Shown piece after piece: positions 1 to 7,079 of a DNA stretch of 35,918 nucleotides; positions within the stretch are counted from its first letter, which is position 1; every line of letters begins with the position of its first letter. The translations under genes and the position numbers were made by a program. The notes beneath the pieces were generated by a model, which worked only from the letters and a program-made list of their open reading frames with translations, was not told the origin of the DNA and did no database searches. Source of the DNA: JAETTH01 sp964455975 (lineage in GTDB: Bacteria; Bacillota; Clostridia; TANB77; CAG-508); NCBI GenBank assembly GCA_964455975.1, contig CAYVYP010000007.1:1-35918 (forward strand). Reading direction: 5' to 3'.

Positions 1-21
1 CTCATACAACTTGCGTTTACT

Positions 22-372
22 TTACAGAATTGCTTTTACTTTTTCACTTGACGAAGCATTATTTATTGCAATATTTACAAGTCTAAATACTGATATCCCA
101 TACTTTTCCCTCATTTCTTCTAATTTGAGATATGAACTCTCTCTTATAAGGAAACTATGTGGCTCTGATATTTCATCGTCTTTTTTCTTATATATATTAA
201 TATTTTCTGTTGCTATTAATTCTAATATTGATACATTTACAATTTTATTTATTGATGCATCATATTCTTTATTTGCAATTTTTCCTAACTTTTCAAATAA
301 GCTATTATCTATATCTATCTTTTTTGAAACAGTTTTTTCTTTTTTTAATAAGTATTTATCCAAAATTTTCAT
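22..372 (-). CDS. Ribbon-helix-helix-like DNA-binding protein, copy A
   Basis: A 116-residue protein I cannot name. The N-terminal part (about residues 17-55) reads as a ribbon-helix-helix: a basic/alternating strand followed by two helices with the phrase YDASINKIVNVSI. The second half contains KYGISVFRLVNIAINNA, which could be a second such fold. It is clearly paralogous to the protein at 1266-1604 (shared YDASINK, FLIRES/FLLRES, KYGI and LVNIAI.NA). The ATG is preceded by GAGGTG at good spacing. It is divergent from the sensor gene at 520, so it is a candidate regulator of that gene. DNA binding is inferred from fold pattern only. Confidence 0.6.
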   Translation of the reverse strand: MKILDKYLLKKEKTVSKKIDIDNSLFEKLGKIANKEYDASINKIVNVSILELIATENINIYKKKDDEISEPHSFLIRESSYLKLEEMREKYGISVFRLVNIAINNASSSEKVKAIL

Positions 373-458
373 TTCAACACCTCACAATCTATATTATATT
401 GTTTTGAGGTATGTTTTATAATACTTGTGTGATATGTCTTTTACTACTGTTGTAATGG

Positions 459-487
459 TTGACTTTTTAATTGTTTGTAGTTATAAT
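459..487 (+). promoter_or_regulatory. Sigma-A type promoter for the 520-1183 genes
   Basis: TTGACT (459-464), a 17-base spacer, and TATAAT (482-487), 32 bases before the ATG at 520. It is a near-consensus vegetative promoter in the divergent interval between the two genes. Confidence 0.75.
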
Positions 488-519
488 TTAATTAAATCAT
501 AATTTGAAAGGAGGTCTAT

Positions 520-936
520 ATGAAAATTTCTAAAACCATTATAAACTATTTATCTGGCTCTTATTATATGTTGAAATCCAATATTATTATAACTGATTTA
601 TCTTCTATTATTTTATCTAATAATGAAAAAATATCTTGCTTAAATACCCCATTATCTAATGATTTTAAAAAATTAATTGTAAAATGGGAAAACAGTGCAA
701 ATTCAGAACAATACTTATTATTAACAAATAATTTTATCAATGTTTGCAATAATGACTCTTACTCATATATGGGACAAATGATATTTCCAATATTTCATAA
801 TAATAAATTAGATGGTCTTTTAATATTTTTTAGAGATAAACAGAATTTCATACAATCTAGCTTAAAGTATGCAAAAACTATTAAACACTTTACCCAAATC
901 TTTACTGATAATGATTTTATAGATGAAAATATATAA
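520..936 (+). CDS. GAF-like small sensor protein (SpoVT C-terminal-like)
   Basis: 138 residues, start ATG after AAAGGAGG. The pattern resembles the GAF-type C-terminal domain of SpoVT: an early segment YYMLKSNIIITDLSSIILSNN (strand pair, 'ITD...I..'), a late segment MIFPIFHNNKLDGLLIFF (the 'I.PI...G.LIL' strand pair), and a last amphipathic helix with KYAKTIKHFTQIF. No signal peptide, no membrane segment and no N-terminal AbrB DNA-binding domain. It is followed at once by a small helix-turn-helix gene, so it may sense a ligand and act with that partner. Function is inferred from pattern only. Confidence 0.5.
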   Translation: MKISKTIINYLSGSYYMLKSNIIITDLSSIILSNNEKISCLNTPLSNDFKKLIVKWENSANSEQYLLLTNNFINVCNNDSYSYMGQMIFPIFHNNKLDGLLIFFRDKQNFIQSSLKYAKTIKHFTQIFTDNDFIDENI

Positions 937-952
937 AAGGAGTAAAAAAGCA

Positions 953-1183
953 ATGAATAATTATGAATTTGGAAAAGAGATTATGAAAATTATGTCTTTA
1001 AGCCATATTTCTATTGAAGAACTATCAAAGCAAAATAAAATGAATATACAAGATTTAGAACTAAAATTAAATGGCAAAAAGCAATTCTCTGCTGATGAAC
1101 TAATAGAAATTATGTTATATCTTAACTTAAGTATAGAAGAAATAGCAAAGATTTATGAAAAATGTAAATATACAAAAAAATAG
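953..1183 (+). CDS. Small helix-turn-helix-like protein
   Basis: 76 residues from the ATG at 953, which has AAAAGGAG at the right spacing; an upstream in-frame ATG at 923 lies inside the previous gene and lacks a ribosome site. The sequence is helical, with HISIEELSKQNKMNIQDLELKLNG followed by FSADELIEIMLYLNLSIEEIAKIY, the spacing of a Cro/C1-type four- or five-helix domain. It is co-transcribed with the GAF-like gene (17 bases between them). Probably a DNA-binding partner of that sensor; no target can be named. Confidence 0.5.
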   Translation: MNNYEFGKEIMKIMSLSHISIEELSKQNKMNIQDLELKLNGKKQFSADELIEIMLYLNLSIEEIAKIYEKCKYTKK

Positions 1184-1265
1184 CTTGTCAAATTTTTTCT
1201 ATAACAAACTATTTTAGATGATTATATAAATCAAGTAAATTGTATTAGAGTGCTTTTACTTGATT

Positions 1266-1604
1266 TTATTTAATTAATCCCTCGTCTACTAATGCATTTC
1301 TTATTGCTATATTAACTAATAAATATATTGGAATTCCATACTTTCTTTTTAGTTTGTATAATCCTTGCAATAAACTTTCTCTTAAAAGAAATGATCTTGT
1401 TAATTTTATACTATTACCTTTTTCATAAGTTTGTATATTTTCTTTTTCTATTAGTGTTTCAATAGATGCATTTACTAATTTATTTATAGATGCATCATAT
1501 GTTTCTTTTGATAACTTTTCCAACATTGAATAAAAAGTATCTTCAACTTCAACTGTTCTAGGAATTATTTTTTCTTTTTTATCAAATTTATCAAAACTAG
1601 ACAT
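1266..1604 (-). CDS. Ribbon-helix-helix-like DNA-binding protein, copy B
   Basis: 112 residues, paralogue of the 22-372 protein. It has the same layout: a lysine-rich start, a strand RTVEVEDTF, the helices around YDASINKLVNASIETLI, and a C-terminal KYGIPIYLLVNIAIRNAL that may be a second ribbon-helix-helix. GAGGTGG precedes the ATG. It is divergent from the gene at 1749, just as copy A is divergent from the gene at 520, so the pattern 'regulator facing a small operon' occurs twice. Whether the two bind the same operator is not visible: I found no shared palindrome in the two intervals. Confidence 0.6.
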   Translation of the reverse strand: MSSFDKFDKKEKIIPRTVEVEDTFYSMLEKLSKETYDASINKLVNASIETLIEKENIQTYEKGNSIKLTRSFLLRESLLQGLYKLKRKYGIPIYLLVNIAIRNALVDEGLIK

Positions 1605-1691
1605 TTTTACACCACCTCGCTTTTTTATTATACAACATTACAATATTTTTATTAAGCACCGTGGACTATTCTATTTTCTGATTGCGGGCAG

Positions 1692-1720
1692 TTGATTTTT
1701 TATTGATTTTAGTTTATAAT
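1692..1720 (+). promoter_or_regulatory. Sigma-A type promoter for the retroelement operon
   Basis: TTGATT (1692-1697), 17-base spacer, TATAAT (1715-1720), 28 bases before the TTG start at 1749. Probably drives 1749-3959, since the following genes are closely spaced or overlap and no terminator is seen before 3944. Confidence 0.7.
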
Positions 1721-1748
1721 ATAGAAAAACATTTAAGGAGGCTCTAAA

Positions 1749-2033
1749 TTGAAAACTTTAAATAATAACACACTAATAAGTAGTTTATACAATACTCATT
1801 CTAATATTATTATAAACAGAAAAAGCAAAGAATATCTAAAACTTTTTGAACATTATAATGATTTAGTTTCAAATATTGAAGATGAAAATTTGAAAAATAG
1901 AATAATGTATTCCCATATTAGAATTGAGGAATTACTTTTTAATTCTATTATTTCCACCAGTAAGGAATTCTATGAATTAGCATTTAATGATTTAAAAACT
2001 CTTATTTTTACTGAACAAAAAATTGATAACTAA
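1749..2033 (+). CDS. Small helical protein of unknown function at head of retroelement operon
   Basis: 94 residues, starting at TTG 1749 with AAGGAGG six to eight bases upstream; there is no better ATG. It is all-helical in appearance and has no membrane segment. The N-terminal pattern 'LYNTHSNI...SKEYLKLFEHYNDLV' and its length loosely recall the DUF6809 small proteins of Firmicutes, but I would not insist on that. It is the first gene of the run that leads into the MutS-like, Avd and reverse transcriptase genes and may be a regulator or a passenger. Confidence 0.55.
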   Translation: MKTLNNNTLISSLYNTHSNIIINRKSKEYLKLFEHYNDLVSNIEDENLKNRIMYSHIRIEELLFNSIISTSKEFYELAFNDLKTLIFTEQKIDN

Positions 2034-2068
2034 AGAAAATGTTAAATTAAAAAACGAAGGAGAAAATC

Positions 2069-2497
2069 ATGAGTAAATTATATGATAATTACTTATTTTT
2101 AAAGACAAATGAAAATAATTCAGATAATACATTATATTTATTTAAATCTGGAATATTTTTTATCTTTTTAGATAATGATGCAAAAATTGCGTCCAAACTT
2201 TTAAATTTAAAAATCACTTATCTTACCCCAAGTGTAGTAAAATGTGGTTTTCCATTAAATTCATTAGAAAAATATTCTAATCTTTTAAAGCAAACTTCTT
2301 ATGAATTGAAGATTGTAGATACAGCAAAAAGTACAGCTTATACCATTAATAATTATACTATTGATGAAAAAACAAAAAACTTATTATCTGAAATATCCAG
2401 TGTTGATAGCAATACTCTTTCTATAAAAGAGGCTTATAATTTTATAGATACTATACAAGTATCTGCAAAATCTATTATGGAAGGAGATATGAAATGA
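2069..2497 (+). CDS. MutS N-terminal-domain-like retroelement accessory protein (MSL)
   Basis: 142 residues, ATG after AAGGAG. It reads like the mismatch-recognition domain I of MutS standing alone: YLFLKTNENNSDNTLYLFKSG (MutS 'Y..LK..yPD.ILLFR.GDFY'), then FIFLDNDAKIASKLLNLKIT ('fyed A..aS.iLgI.LT'), then the substrate-proximal segment KCGFPLNSLEKYSNLLKQTSYELKIVD ('maGvP.hsle.Yi.kLl..GykVai.d'). The ATPase domain is absent. MutS-like (MSL) genes are described accessory genes of some diversity-generating retroelements. It overlaps avd by 4 bases (ATGA). A role in the retrohoming heteroduplex step is inference. Confidence 0.75.
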   Translation: MSKLYDNYLFLKTNENNSDNTLYLFKSGIFFIFLDNDAKIASKLLNLKITYLTPSVVKCGFPLNSLEKYSNLLKQTSYELKIVDTAKSTAYTINNYTIDEKTKNLLSEISSVDSNTLSIKEAYNFIDTIQVSAKSIMEGDMK

Positions 2498-2865
2498 ATA
2501 ATAATGAACAATCAAAAAAAGGTGGCTTAATAATATATCAAAAATATTTAGACTTTTTATATTATTCAAATGATTTAATTAGAAAATATCCTAAATGTGA
2601 GCAATTTGCCCTTGTTAAAGAAATTAAAAATTCTTTATATTCTGGATTAAAATATATAATGTATGGAGTAAAAGTATACAATAAACAAGAAAAATTAAAA
2701 TATCTTAATGAACTTGATATACAATTAAATCTTTTAAAAATTCATTGTAGATTGTCTTATAAATATAAATATATTTCAATGCAAAACTACCAAACTTGGA
2801 GTAAATACATAACTGATATTTGTAATTTATTAGGAGGATGGATAAATTCATGCCAAAAAAAATAA
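2494..2865 (+). CDS. avd: Avd-type retroelement accessory protein (four-helix bundle)
   Basis: 123 residues, the usual Avd length (about 110-130). Avd proteins form pentameric four-helix-bundle barrels that bind the reverse transcriptase and the template RNA. The sequence shows four amphipathic helices and the family's basic, tyrosine-rich surface (LYSGLKYIMYGVKVYNKQEK, LRLSYKYKYISMQNY-type segments). The start overlaps the previous stop by 4 bases and is served by AAGGAG inside the upstream gene; the end overlaps the reverse transcriptase start. The position immediately before the reverse transcriptase is the classic one. Confidence 0.85.
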   Translation: MNNNEQSKKGGLIIYQKYLDFLYYSNDLIRKYPKCEQFALVKEIKNSLYSGLKYIMYGVKVYNKQEKLKYLNELDIQLNLLKIHCRLSYKYKYISMQNYQTWSKYITDICNLLGGWINSCQKK

Positions 2866-3959
2866 AAAATTGTTTTTATAAAAATTTAACTTTTGATAAA
2901 TTAATGAAAGCACATAAAAGAGCTAGAAATCATAAAACATATAAATGTGAATTAATTAATTTTGAGCTCAATTTAGAAAATAATATTACCAATTTACTAA
3001 ATAAAATAAGTAACAAAACTTATAGACTTGGTAATTATTATGAATTTAAGATATATGAACCAAAAGAAAGAATTATTAAAGCATTGCCATATGTTGATAG
3101 AATTGTACATCAATGGTACATTGAAGAATTCATTAAACCCTTTATTGTTCCAAAATTAATTAATACTACATTTGCTTGTCTTCCTAAAAGAGGAACTCAC
3201 AAAGCTGTTTTAAAAGTAGAACAAAATATTCGAGAATTCAAAAGAAAATATGGTGATTTTTGGATTCTTAAATGTGATATTCGTAAATTTTTTTATAGTA
3301 TTAATCCCAATATATTATTTAATATATTAAAAAAATATATTGCTGATAAAGAATTGTTAGCTTTTACAAAACTATTAATATTTGATAAAAGAAAAGCTGA
3401 AGATACTATTGGAATACCTATAGGAAATTATACAAGTCAATTTTTTGCCAACATTTATATGAATGAATTAGATCAGTACGTTAAAAGAGTTTTAAAAATA
3501 AAATATTATACTAGATACATGGATGATTTTATTATTTTAACTAAAACTAAAGCTGAATGTATAAAAATAAAATCTGATATTGAAGAATACTTAAGTAAAT
3601 TTTTACATTTATCTTTAAATAATAAGTCAAAGTATTATCCTTACAATATGGGAGTCAATTTTTGCGGATATAGAATTTTTACTACTCATAAATTATTAAG
3701 ATTAGATAGTAAAAAGAAAATTAAGAAAAAAGTGAAAAATTGGAATGGATTATATAAAAAAAATATATTAGATATAAATGATACTTTGCAAAGTCTAAAT
3801 TCTTGGCTTGGACATTCTGCTCATTGTAATGCCTATAATTTACAAAATAAAATATTAAATAGTTGTGATTTTCTTTATACCGATAAAACTTATGAAAATA
3901 TAGAAAATAACTTAATTAATCTTATTGAAAAGAATAAAACTCAAAATGCAGTCCTATAA
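2850..3959 (+). CDS. Diversity-generating retroelement reverse transcriptase
   Basis: 369 residues from the ATG at 2850. The in-frame ATG at 2838 directly abuts the GGAGG and cannot be served by it. Reverse transcriptase blocks are intact: KCDIRKFFYSI (first catalytic aspartate, near residue 143), the retroelement-type motif IPIGNYTSQFFANIYMNELD (the '.G...SQ' form that marks this class), RYMDDFIIL (catalytic YMDD, about 223-226) and the thumb region FCGYRIF. There is no maturase or endonuclease domain, which argues against a group II intron. It copies the template-repeat RNA with errors at adenines and feeds the cDNA to the variable repeat at 4555-4711. It has no in-frame CGG codon. Confidence 0.97.
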   Translation: MPKKIKNCFYKNLTFDKLMKAHKRARNHKTYKCELINFELNLENNITNLLNKISNKTYRLGNYYEFKIYEPKERIIKALPYVDRIVHQWYIEEFIKPFIVPKLINTTFACLPKRGTHKAVLKVEQNIREFKRKYGDFWILKCDIRKFFYSINPNILFNILKKYIADKELLAFTKLLIFDKRKAEDTIGIPIGNYTSQFFANIYMNELDQYVKRVLKIKYYTRYMDDFIILTKTKAECIKIKSDIEEYLSKFLHLSLNNKSKYYPYNMGVNFCGYRIFTTHKLLRLDSKKKIKKKVKNWNGLYKKNILDINDTLQSLNSWLGHSAHCNAYNLQNKILNSCDFLYTDKTYENIENNLINLIEKNKTQNAVL

Positions 3960-3978
3960 GAACTGCATTTTTATTTTC
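3944..3978 (+). terminator. Intrinsic terminator of the retroelement operon
   Basis: 9-bp stem (3944-3952 with 3962-3970), 9-base loop, then a T-rich tail; it overlaps the reverse transcriptase stop codon. Confidence 0.85.
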
Positions 3979-4249
3979 GTATTCTCGGACGGTCGCCATT
4001 TTACTACTAGAACAAGAAATACTATTTATGTGTTTATGACATAAAATCTAATCTTACATACACATATTTTTCATTATATCTATGATATGTACAAATAGTC
4101 TTAATCTTTCAAAGACTGCCTATGCCAAAGGAATTAAACTTCTTTGATACAAATCCAGTTGAATTTTTCTGTATTGTCATTTACTCTCGGCGATGTCCGT
4201 AAACAGTCGCCCATCAGGGATAGAAATCTCTATATTTCTTTGTGTATCG
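3979..4249. other. Non-coding flank of the template repeat
   Basis: No credible gene. On the minus strand this is the region downstream of the template repeat, so it probably forms the 3' part of the template RNA needed for priming. Small stems are visible (TTTATGT/ACATAAA near 4025-4045; GGCGA/TCGCC near 4189-4211; AGAAAT/ATTTCT near 4222-4239). No clear promoter. Confidence 0.5.
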
Positions 4250-4406
4250 AAGTGCTACTGAGCAAACACCACTGGGCGAAAGCCATTGTTGTAATTGCTA
4301 TTGCCATTATTACGATTGAAATAGAACAAGCCTGCATTGCTGGTATTCCATAAATTGCCTCCACGAATTGAGAACGGATTGTTCAAGGCTGGGAAGTAAG
4401 AGTAGT
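4250..4406 (-). repeat. Template repeat (TR) of the diversity-generating retroelement
   Basis: 157 bases matching 4555-4711 at a constant offset of 305, with 14 substitutions and no gaps. All 14 are T on the plus strand of this copy, that is A on the minus (sense) strand: 4290, 4295, 4301, 4310, 4317, 4346, 4347, 4355, 4356, 4368, 4369, 4379, 4380, 4383. Read in the target frame, most variable codons are AAT or AAC, the usual template design that cannot mutate to a stop. The last 40 bases on the sense strand (4250-4289) are identical in both copies, as expected for the initiation-of-homing end. Confidence 0.97.
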
Positions 4407-4440
4407 AACAGTTTAATCCCTATATGTTTTCTAAAATATA

Positions 4441-4456
4441 GGGTGCTTACGCACCC
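4441..4456 (-). terminator. GC hairpin between variable and template repeats
   Basis: Perfect 6-bp stem GGGTGC/GCACCC with a 4-base loop, followed on the minus strand by TATATTTT. A second 7-bp stem (4418-4424 with 4437-4443) overlaps it. It can act as terminator of the target gene or as the stem-loop often found just downstream of variable repeats. A run of seven C (4483-4489) lies between it and the target gene. Confidence 0.55.
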
Positions 4457-4554
4457 AAAACATTAATATACCTTTTAAAATTCCCCCCCGTATTTTACCA
4501 TATATCTCGTTCTAGCAACTGCCGAATTAAAGGGATATAGGGAACAGGGAATTT

Positions 4555-4711
4555 AAGTGCTACTGAGCAAACACCACTGGGCGAAAGCCATTGTAGTAAC
4601 TGCTACTGCCATTACTACGATAGAAATAGAACAAGCCTGCATTGCTGGTAAACCATAAAAAGCCTCCACGAAACGAGAACGGAACGTGCAAGGCTGGGAA
4701 GTAAGAGTAGT
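4555..4711 (-). repeat. Variable repeat (VR) of the diversity-generating retroelement
   Basis: Diversified copy of the template repeat. It covers the last 50 codons of the target gene plus the TAG stop and 5 bases beyond. Eleven codons differ from the template, ten of them changing the residue (for example AAC to CAC, AAT to GTT, TTT, TAT or AGT) and one silent (TCA to TCG). All changes are at template adenines. Confidence 0.97.
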
Positions 4712-6233
4712 CTCCATACCAACTAGTTGAACCTGTACCAGCTGTTGATGTTTCCCTTATTCCATCTCCATATATTTTTTTGTTTAATGCATAATTTTTT
4801 TGGCTAGCTGTATCTATATTACTTTCTCCAGAATCATTACTTGGATATACTGTTGTATATTTTGTACTTACAGTTTTTAATGTGTTTCCTTCATATGCTA
4901 TACTTGCTCCATAAGTTTTTAAGTTTCCATTACCATTTGCTACATATGCTGCTGTTCTTTCCCATGTTCCTCCACTTAAATCGTATATTCCATATATTGT
5001 TCCACTTGAACTTGCTTTTTGTCCATTTTTTTGATTCCATGTATATGTATTATTATTTACTGTATTTCCTGTTGTCGCATTTATATTTGCTATTGTTGTT
5101 TTATTTGCACTTGCATTTTCAGATGTTGCACTACATCCTGTTACTGCATATACACTTGTTGTACTATTATTTAAATTTACATTATTTATATATATATTTG
5201 TTCCATTTAATCCATATTTACTTTGACTTAAATAAGCTACTGCTCCCCATTCGCTATTTTTCATTAAATGGCTATCTGAATCTGAACTTAATCCATATAT
5301 ATTTCCACTTTCATTTAATACTTTTGATATATTATAACTATCATTATGATTTATATAATTCATTGCATATGTTGTTCCTTGAAATGTTGGGTATTTTATT
5401 GCTGTTTGTGTACTTCCATATATTCCATCTAACCAATTTCTTGCAGATAAACTTCCATCAGAGCCTCCAGTTTCAGTTCCTGCTGCCCATACTGTTGTTT
5501 GAGAATAGTTTACACTACTTGCTTTTACTTGCGTATTATTATTTCCACTTGCATATCCTGCTTCGAATTTTGCTACCCATATTCCTGATAATTCTTTATC
5601 CCATCCTCCATTTGCATAATTTATACTACTTTCATTTGTAAATGCAGGGTGTACTGTATATCCTGTTGTTGTATCTACTATTTCATCTGCTGTTTTTGCT
5701 CTTTTAGCTGTTTGTATTTTTCCTTCTGCATCATAGTAATTGTCTGTTGTTCCTATTAAAAATACTATATCAAATGTTTTTGCAGTGCTATTTACTTTAT
5801 AGGCATATCTTGGTATCCATACCCACATACTTCCATCTTGTGTTTTTGTATTTGCCCATTTCTTTGCTTCATAATTATACCAATCATTGTCGGAACTATT
5901 TGTTTCTGAAGTCGTTCCTTTCTCTGTATCTGTTGGTTCAGTGAATTTTATTGGTGTCATTCCTGTTACTATTTGTGGTTTATTTATTTTTTTATCTTTA
6001 TCATATTGAGTTCCCATTGCTTCTTCAATTTTTCCTAATACACTTTCTAATGATGTTTGTTCTTGCTGTTGTGCTGTTTCAGTTTTTTCTTTAGCTTCTT
6101 TTGCTTTAGCAATGATTCCATTATCTCCCATTAACATATTTATAGATATACCTGCTAATATTAGTAATATAACTATAGTTACTACTAGAGCCACAAGAGT
6201 TATACCTTTTGTACTTTTGTATTTTTCTACCAT
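4560..6233 (-). CDS. Retroelement target: pilin-like, C-type-lectin-fold variable surface protein
   Basis: 557 residues from the ATG at 6233, which has AGGGAG in front; the ATG at 6251 would place that site inside the gene. The N-terminus is a type IV prepilin signal: short basic leader, KG|ITLVALVV cleavage site, then a hydrophobic helix and a coiled-coil-like stretch (KAKEAKEKTETAQQQEQ). The C-terminal half has features of the FGE-sulfatase/C-type-lectin fold used by these retroelements (SEWGAVAYLSQSKYG, YDLSGGTWERTAAY, SFRGG, and a final NGFRPVVFAQ), with the variable residues in the last 50. Likely displayed on the surface as a variable ligand binder. Transcribed towards the reverse transcriptase (convergent). 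Confidence 0.93.
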   Translation of the reverse strand: MVEKYKSTKGITLVALVVTIVILLILAGISINMLMGDNGIIAKAKEAKEKTETAQQQEQTSLESVLGKIEEAMGTQYDKDKKINKPQIVTGMTPIKFTEPTDTEKGTTSETNSSDNDWYNYEAKKWANTKTQDGSMWVWIPRYAYKVNSTAKTFDIVFLIGTTDNYYDAEGKIQTAKRAKTADEIVDTTTGYTVHPAFTNESSINYANGGWDKELSGIWVAKFEAGYASGNNNTQVKASSVNYSQTTVWAAGTETGGSDGSLSARNWLDGIYGSTQTAIKYPTFQGTTYAMNYINHNDSYNISKVLNESGNIYGLSSDSDSHLMKNSEWGAVAYLSQSKYGLNGTNIYINNVNLNNSTTSVYAVTGCSATSENASANKTTIANINATTGNTVNNNTYTWNQKNGQKASSSGTIYGIYDLSGGTWERTAAYVANGNGNLKTYGASIAYEGNTLKTVSTKYTTVYPSNDSGESNIDTASQKNYALNKKIYGDGIRETSTAGTGSTSWYGDYSYFPALHVPFSFRGGFLWFTSNAGLFYFYRSNGSSSYYNGFRPVVFAQ

Positions 6234-6275
6234 TCTATTTCTCCCTTTCATTTGTGATATTTTTCTGATATTGAA

Positions 6276-6304
6276 ATTATATCAAATAGACAGATTTATT
6301 TCAA
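6276..6304 (-). promoter_or_regulatory. Promoter P1 of the variable protein gene
   Basis: Minus strand TTGAAA (6304-6299), 17-base spacer, TATAAT (6281-6276). Confidence 0.75.
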
Positions 6305-6333
6305 TGTTTTTATGAAATTTTTTTCTTAAAAAA

Positions 6334-6362
6334 ATTATACTATTTATTTTTAAAATTGTAAA
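6334..6362 (-). promoter_or_regulatory. Promoter P2 of the variable protein gene
   Basis: Minus strand TTTACA (6362-6357), 17-base spacer, TATAAT (6339-6334). Tandem with P1, suggesting strong or dual expression. Confidence 0.6.
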
Positions 6363-6454
6363 TAGCTTTTTTGAGTTTTTTCGCGATTTTTTTCTGTTCT
6401 AATATCATTTATATTTTTTCAATAAATTGTTAATATTAGTTAAAGGTGGTTACG

Positions 6455-6784
6455 ATGAATAAAAAAGATATAAATATTGAATATGGTAAAATTTTAAAAG
6501 AATATAGAAATAAAAACAATTTAACACAGGAAAATGTTGCTGAACTTAGTGGACTTGCTCCTAGATATATAAGTCAAATAGAAAGAGGGGAATTGAAAGG
6601 TAGTATTAATACTCTTTTAACTTTTTGTAATGCTTATAAAATTACTCCAAATGATATTCTTATTGACTTTTTAGATTTAAATAATAATTTTTATAGAAAT
6701 AGTTATGATTGTAAAATTAATAAATTAAGCATTAGAGATAAAGAAATCATTGATGGTTTACTTGATTATCTTTTAAATCATTAA
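6455..6784 (+). CDS. XRE-family helix-turn-helix regulator
   Basis: 109 residues from ATG 6455 with AAAGGTGG upstream (an in-frame GTG at 6446 lies within that site). Residues about 10-65 are a textbook Cro/C1 domain: LKEYRNKNNLTQENVAELSGLAPRYISQIERGE followed by INTLLTFCNAYKITPNDIL. The C-terminal tail (IRDKEIIDGLLDYLL) is a probable dimer helix. Divergent from the retroelement target gene, so it is a candidate controller of its tandem promoters. It ends in its own terminator. Confidence 0.93.
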   Translation: MNKKDINIEYGKILKEYRNKNNLTQENVAELSGLAPRYISQIERGELKGSINTLLTFCNAYKITPNDILIDFLDLNNNFYRNSYDCKINKLSIRDKEIIDGLLDYLLNH

Positions 6785-6830
6785 TAGCTAAAATAATGGC
6801 TTTCATTATTTTAGCTATTATTTTTCTTTT
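6783..6830 (+). terminator. Intrinsic terminator after the XRE gene
   Basis: 16-bp perfect stem (6783-6798 with 6804-6819), 5-base loop, then a T-rich tail. Confidence 0.9.
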
Positions 6831-6894
6831 CGACAAATTATGACATACTTTTTATATATTTTATGTTAAACTATATAAAAGGAGTTGATGTACT

Positions 6895-7053
6895 ATGGAT
6901 TCAAGAACATATTTTCTAATACTAAAGAATAAAGCAAAATTAGCAAAACTAATAGAAAAAAATGCACCTTATGAAAAGATATTACACCAAAGCCAAATTT
7001 TAGACAAGTATATTTTAAAACAACTTTATGCTATAAACAAAATAAGGAGTTAG
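6895..7053 (+). CDS. Spo0E-like aspartyl-phosphate phosphatase family protein
   Basis: 52 residues, ATG at 6895, GGAG about 10 bases upstream. Spo0E-family proteins are two-helix hairpins of this size that remove phosphate from Spo0A~P and so hold back sporulation. The signature S.xLD.x[IV] is present as SQILDKYI (about residues 33-40), preceded by a first helix KNKAKLAKLIEKN. Flanked by its own terminator, so it is probably a single-gene unit. The activity is inferred from the motif; some family members act on other response regulators. Its presence on an element that interrupts sigK is notable. Confidence 0.8.
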   Translation: MDSRTYFLILKNKAKLAKLIEKNAPYEKILHQSQILDKYILKQLYAINKIRS

Positions 7054-7079
7054 CCTTTGCTATCTCCTTATTTTACTTT
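7039..7079 (+). terminator. Terminator between convergent genes
   Basis: 11-bp stem AAAATAAGGAG (7039-7049) with CTCCTTATTTT (7064-7074), then a T-rich tail; it may serve both strands. Confidence 0.8.

Noticed and set aside
2838..3959. Group II intron maturase for the reverse transcriptase gene
   Set aside because: No maturase or HNH domain and no intron RNA domains; the IPIGNYTSQ motif, Avd neighbour and TR/VR pair identify a diversity-generating retroelement.
4144..4353. Open frame over the template repeat on the plus strand
   Set aside because: It is a by-product of the non-coding template; no ribosome site and wrong strand relative to the target frame.
4841..5641. 266-codon open frame on the plus strand, antisense to the variable protein gene
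   Set aside because: Composition is almost all L, F, H, Y and S from the complement of an asparagine/threonine-rich gene; no ribosome site; the minus-strand protein has clear domains.
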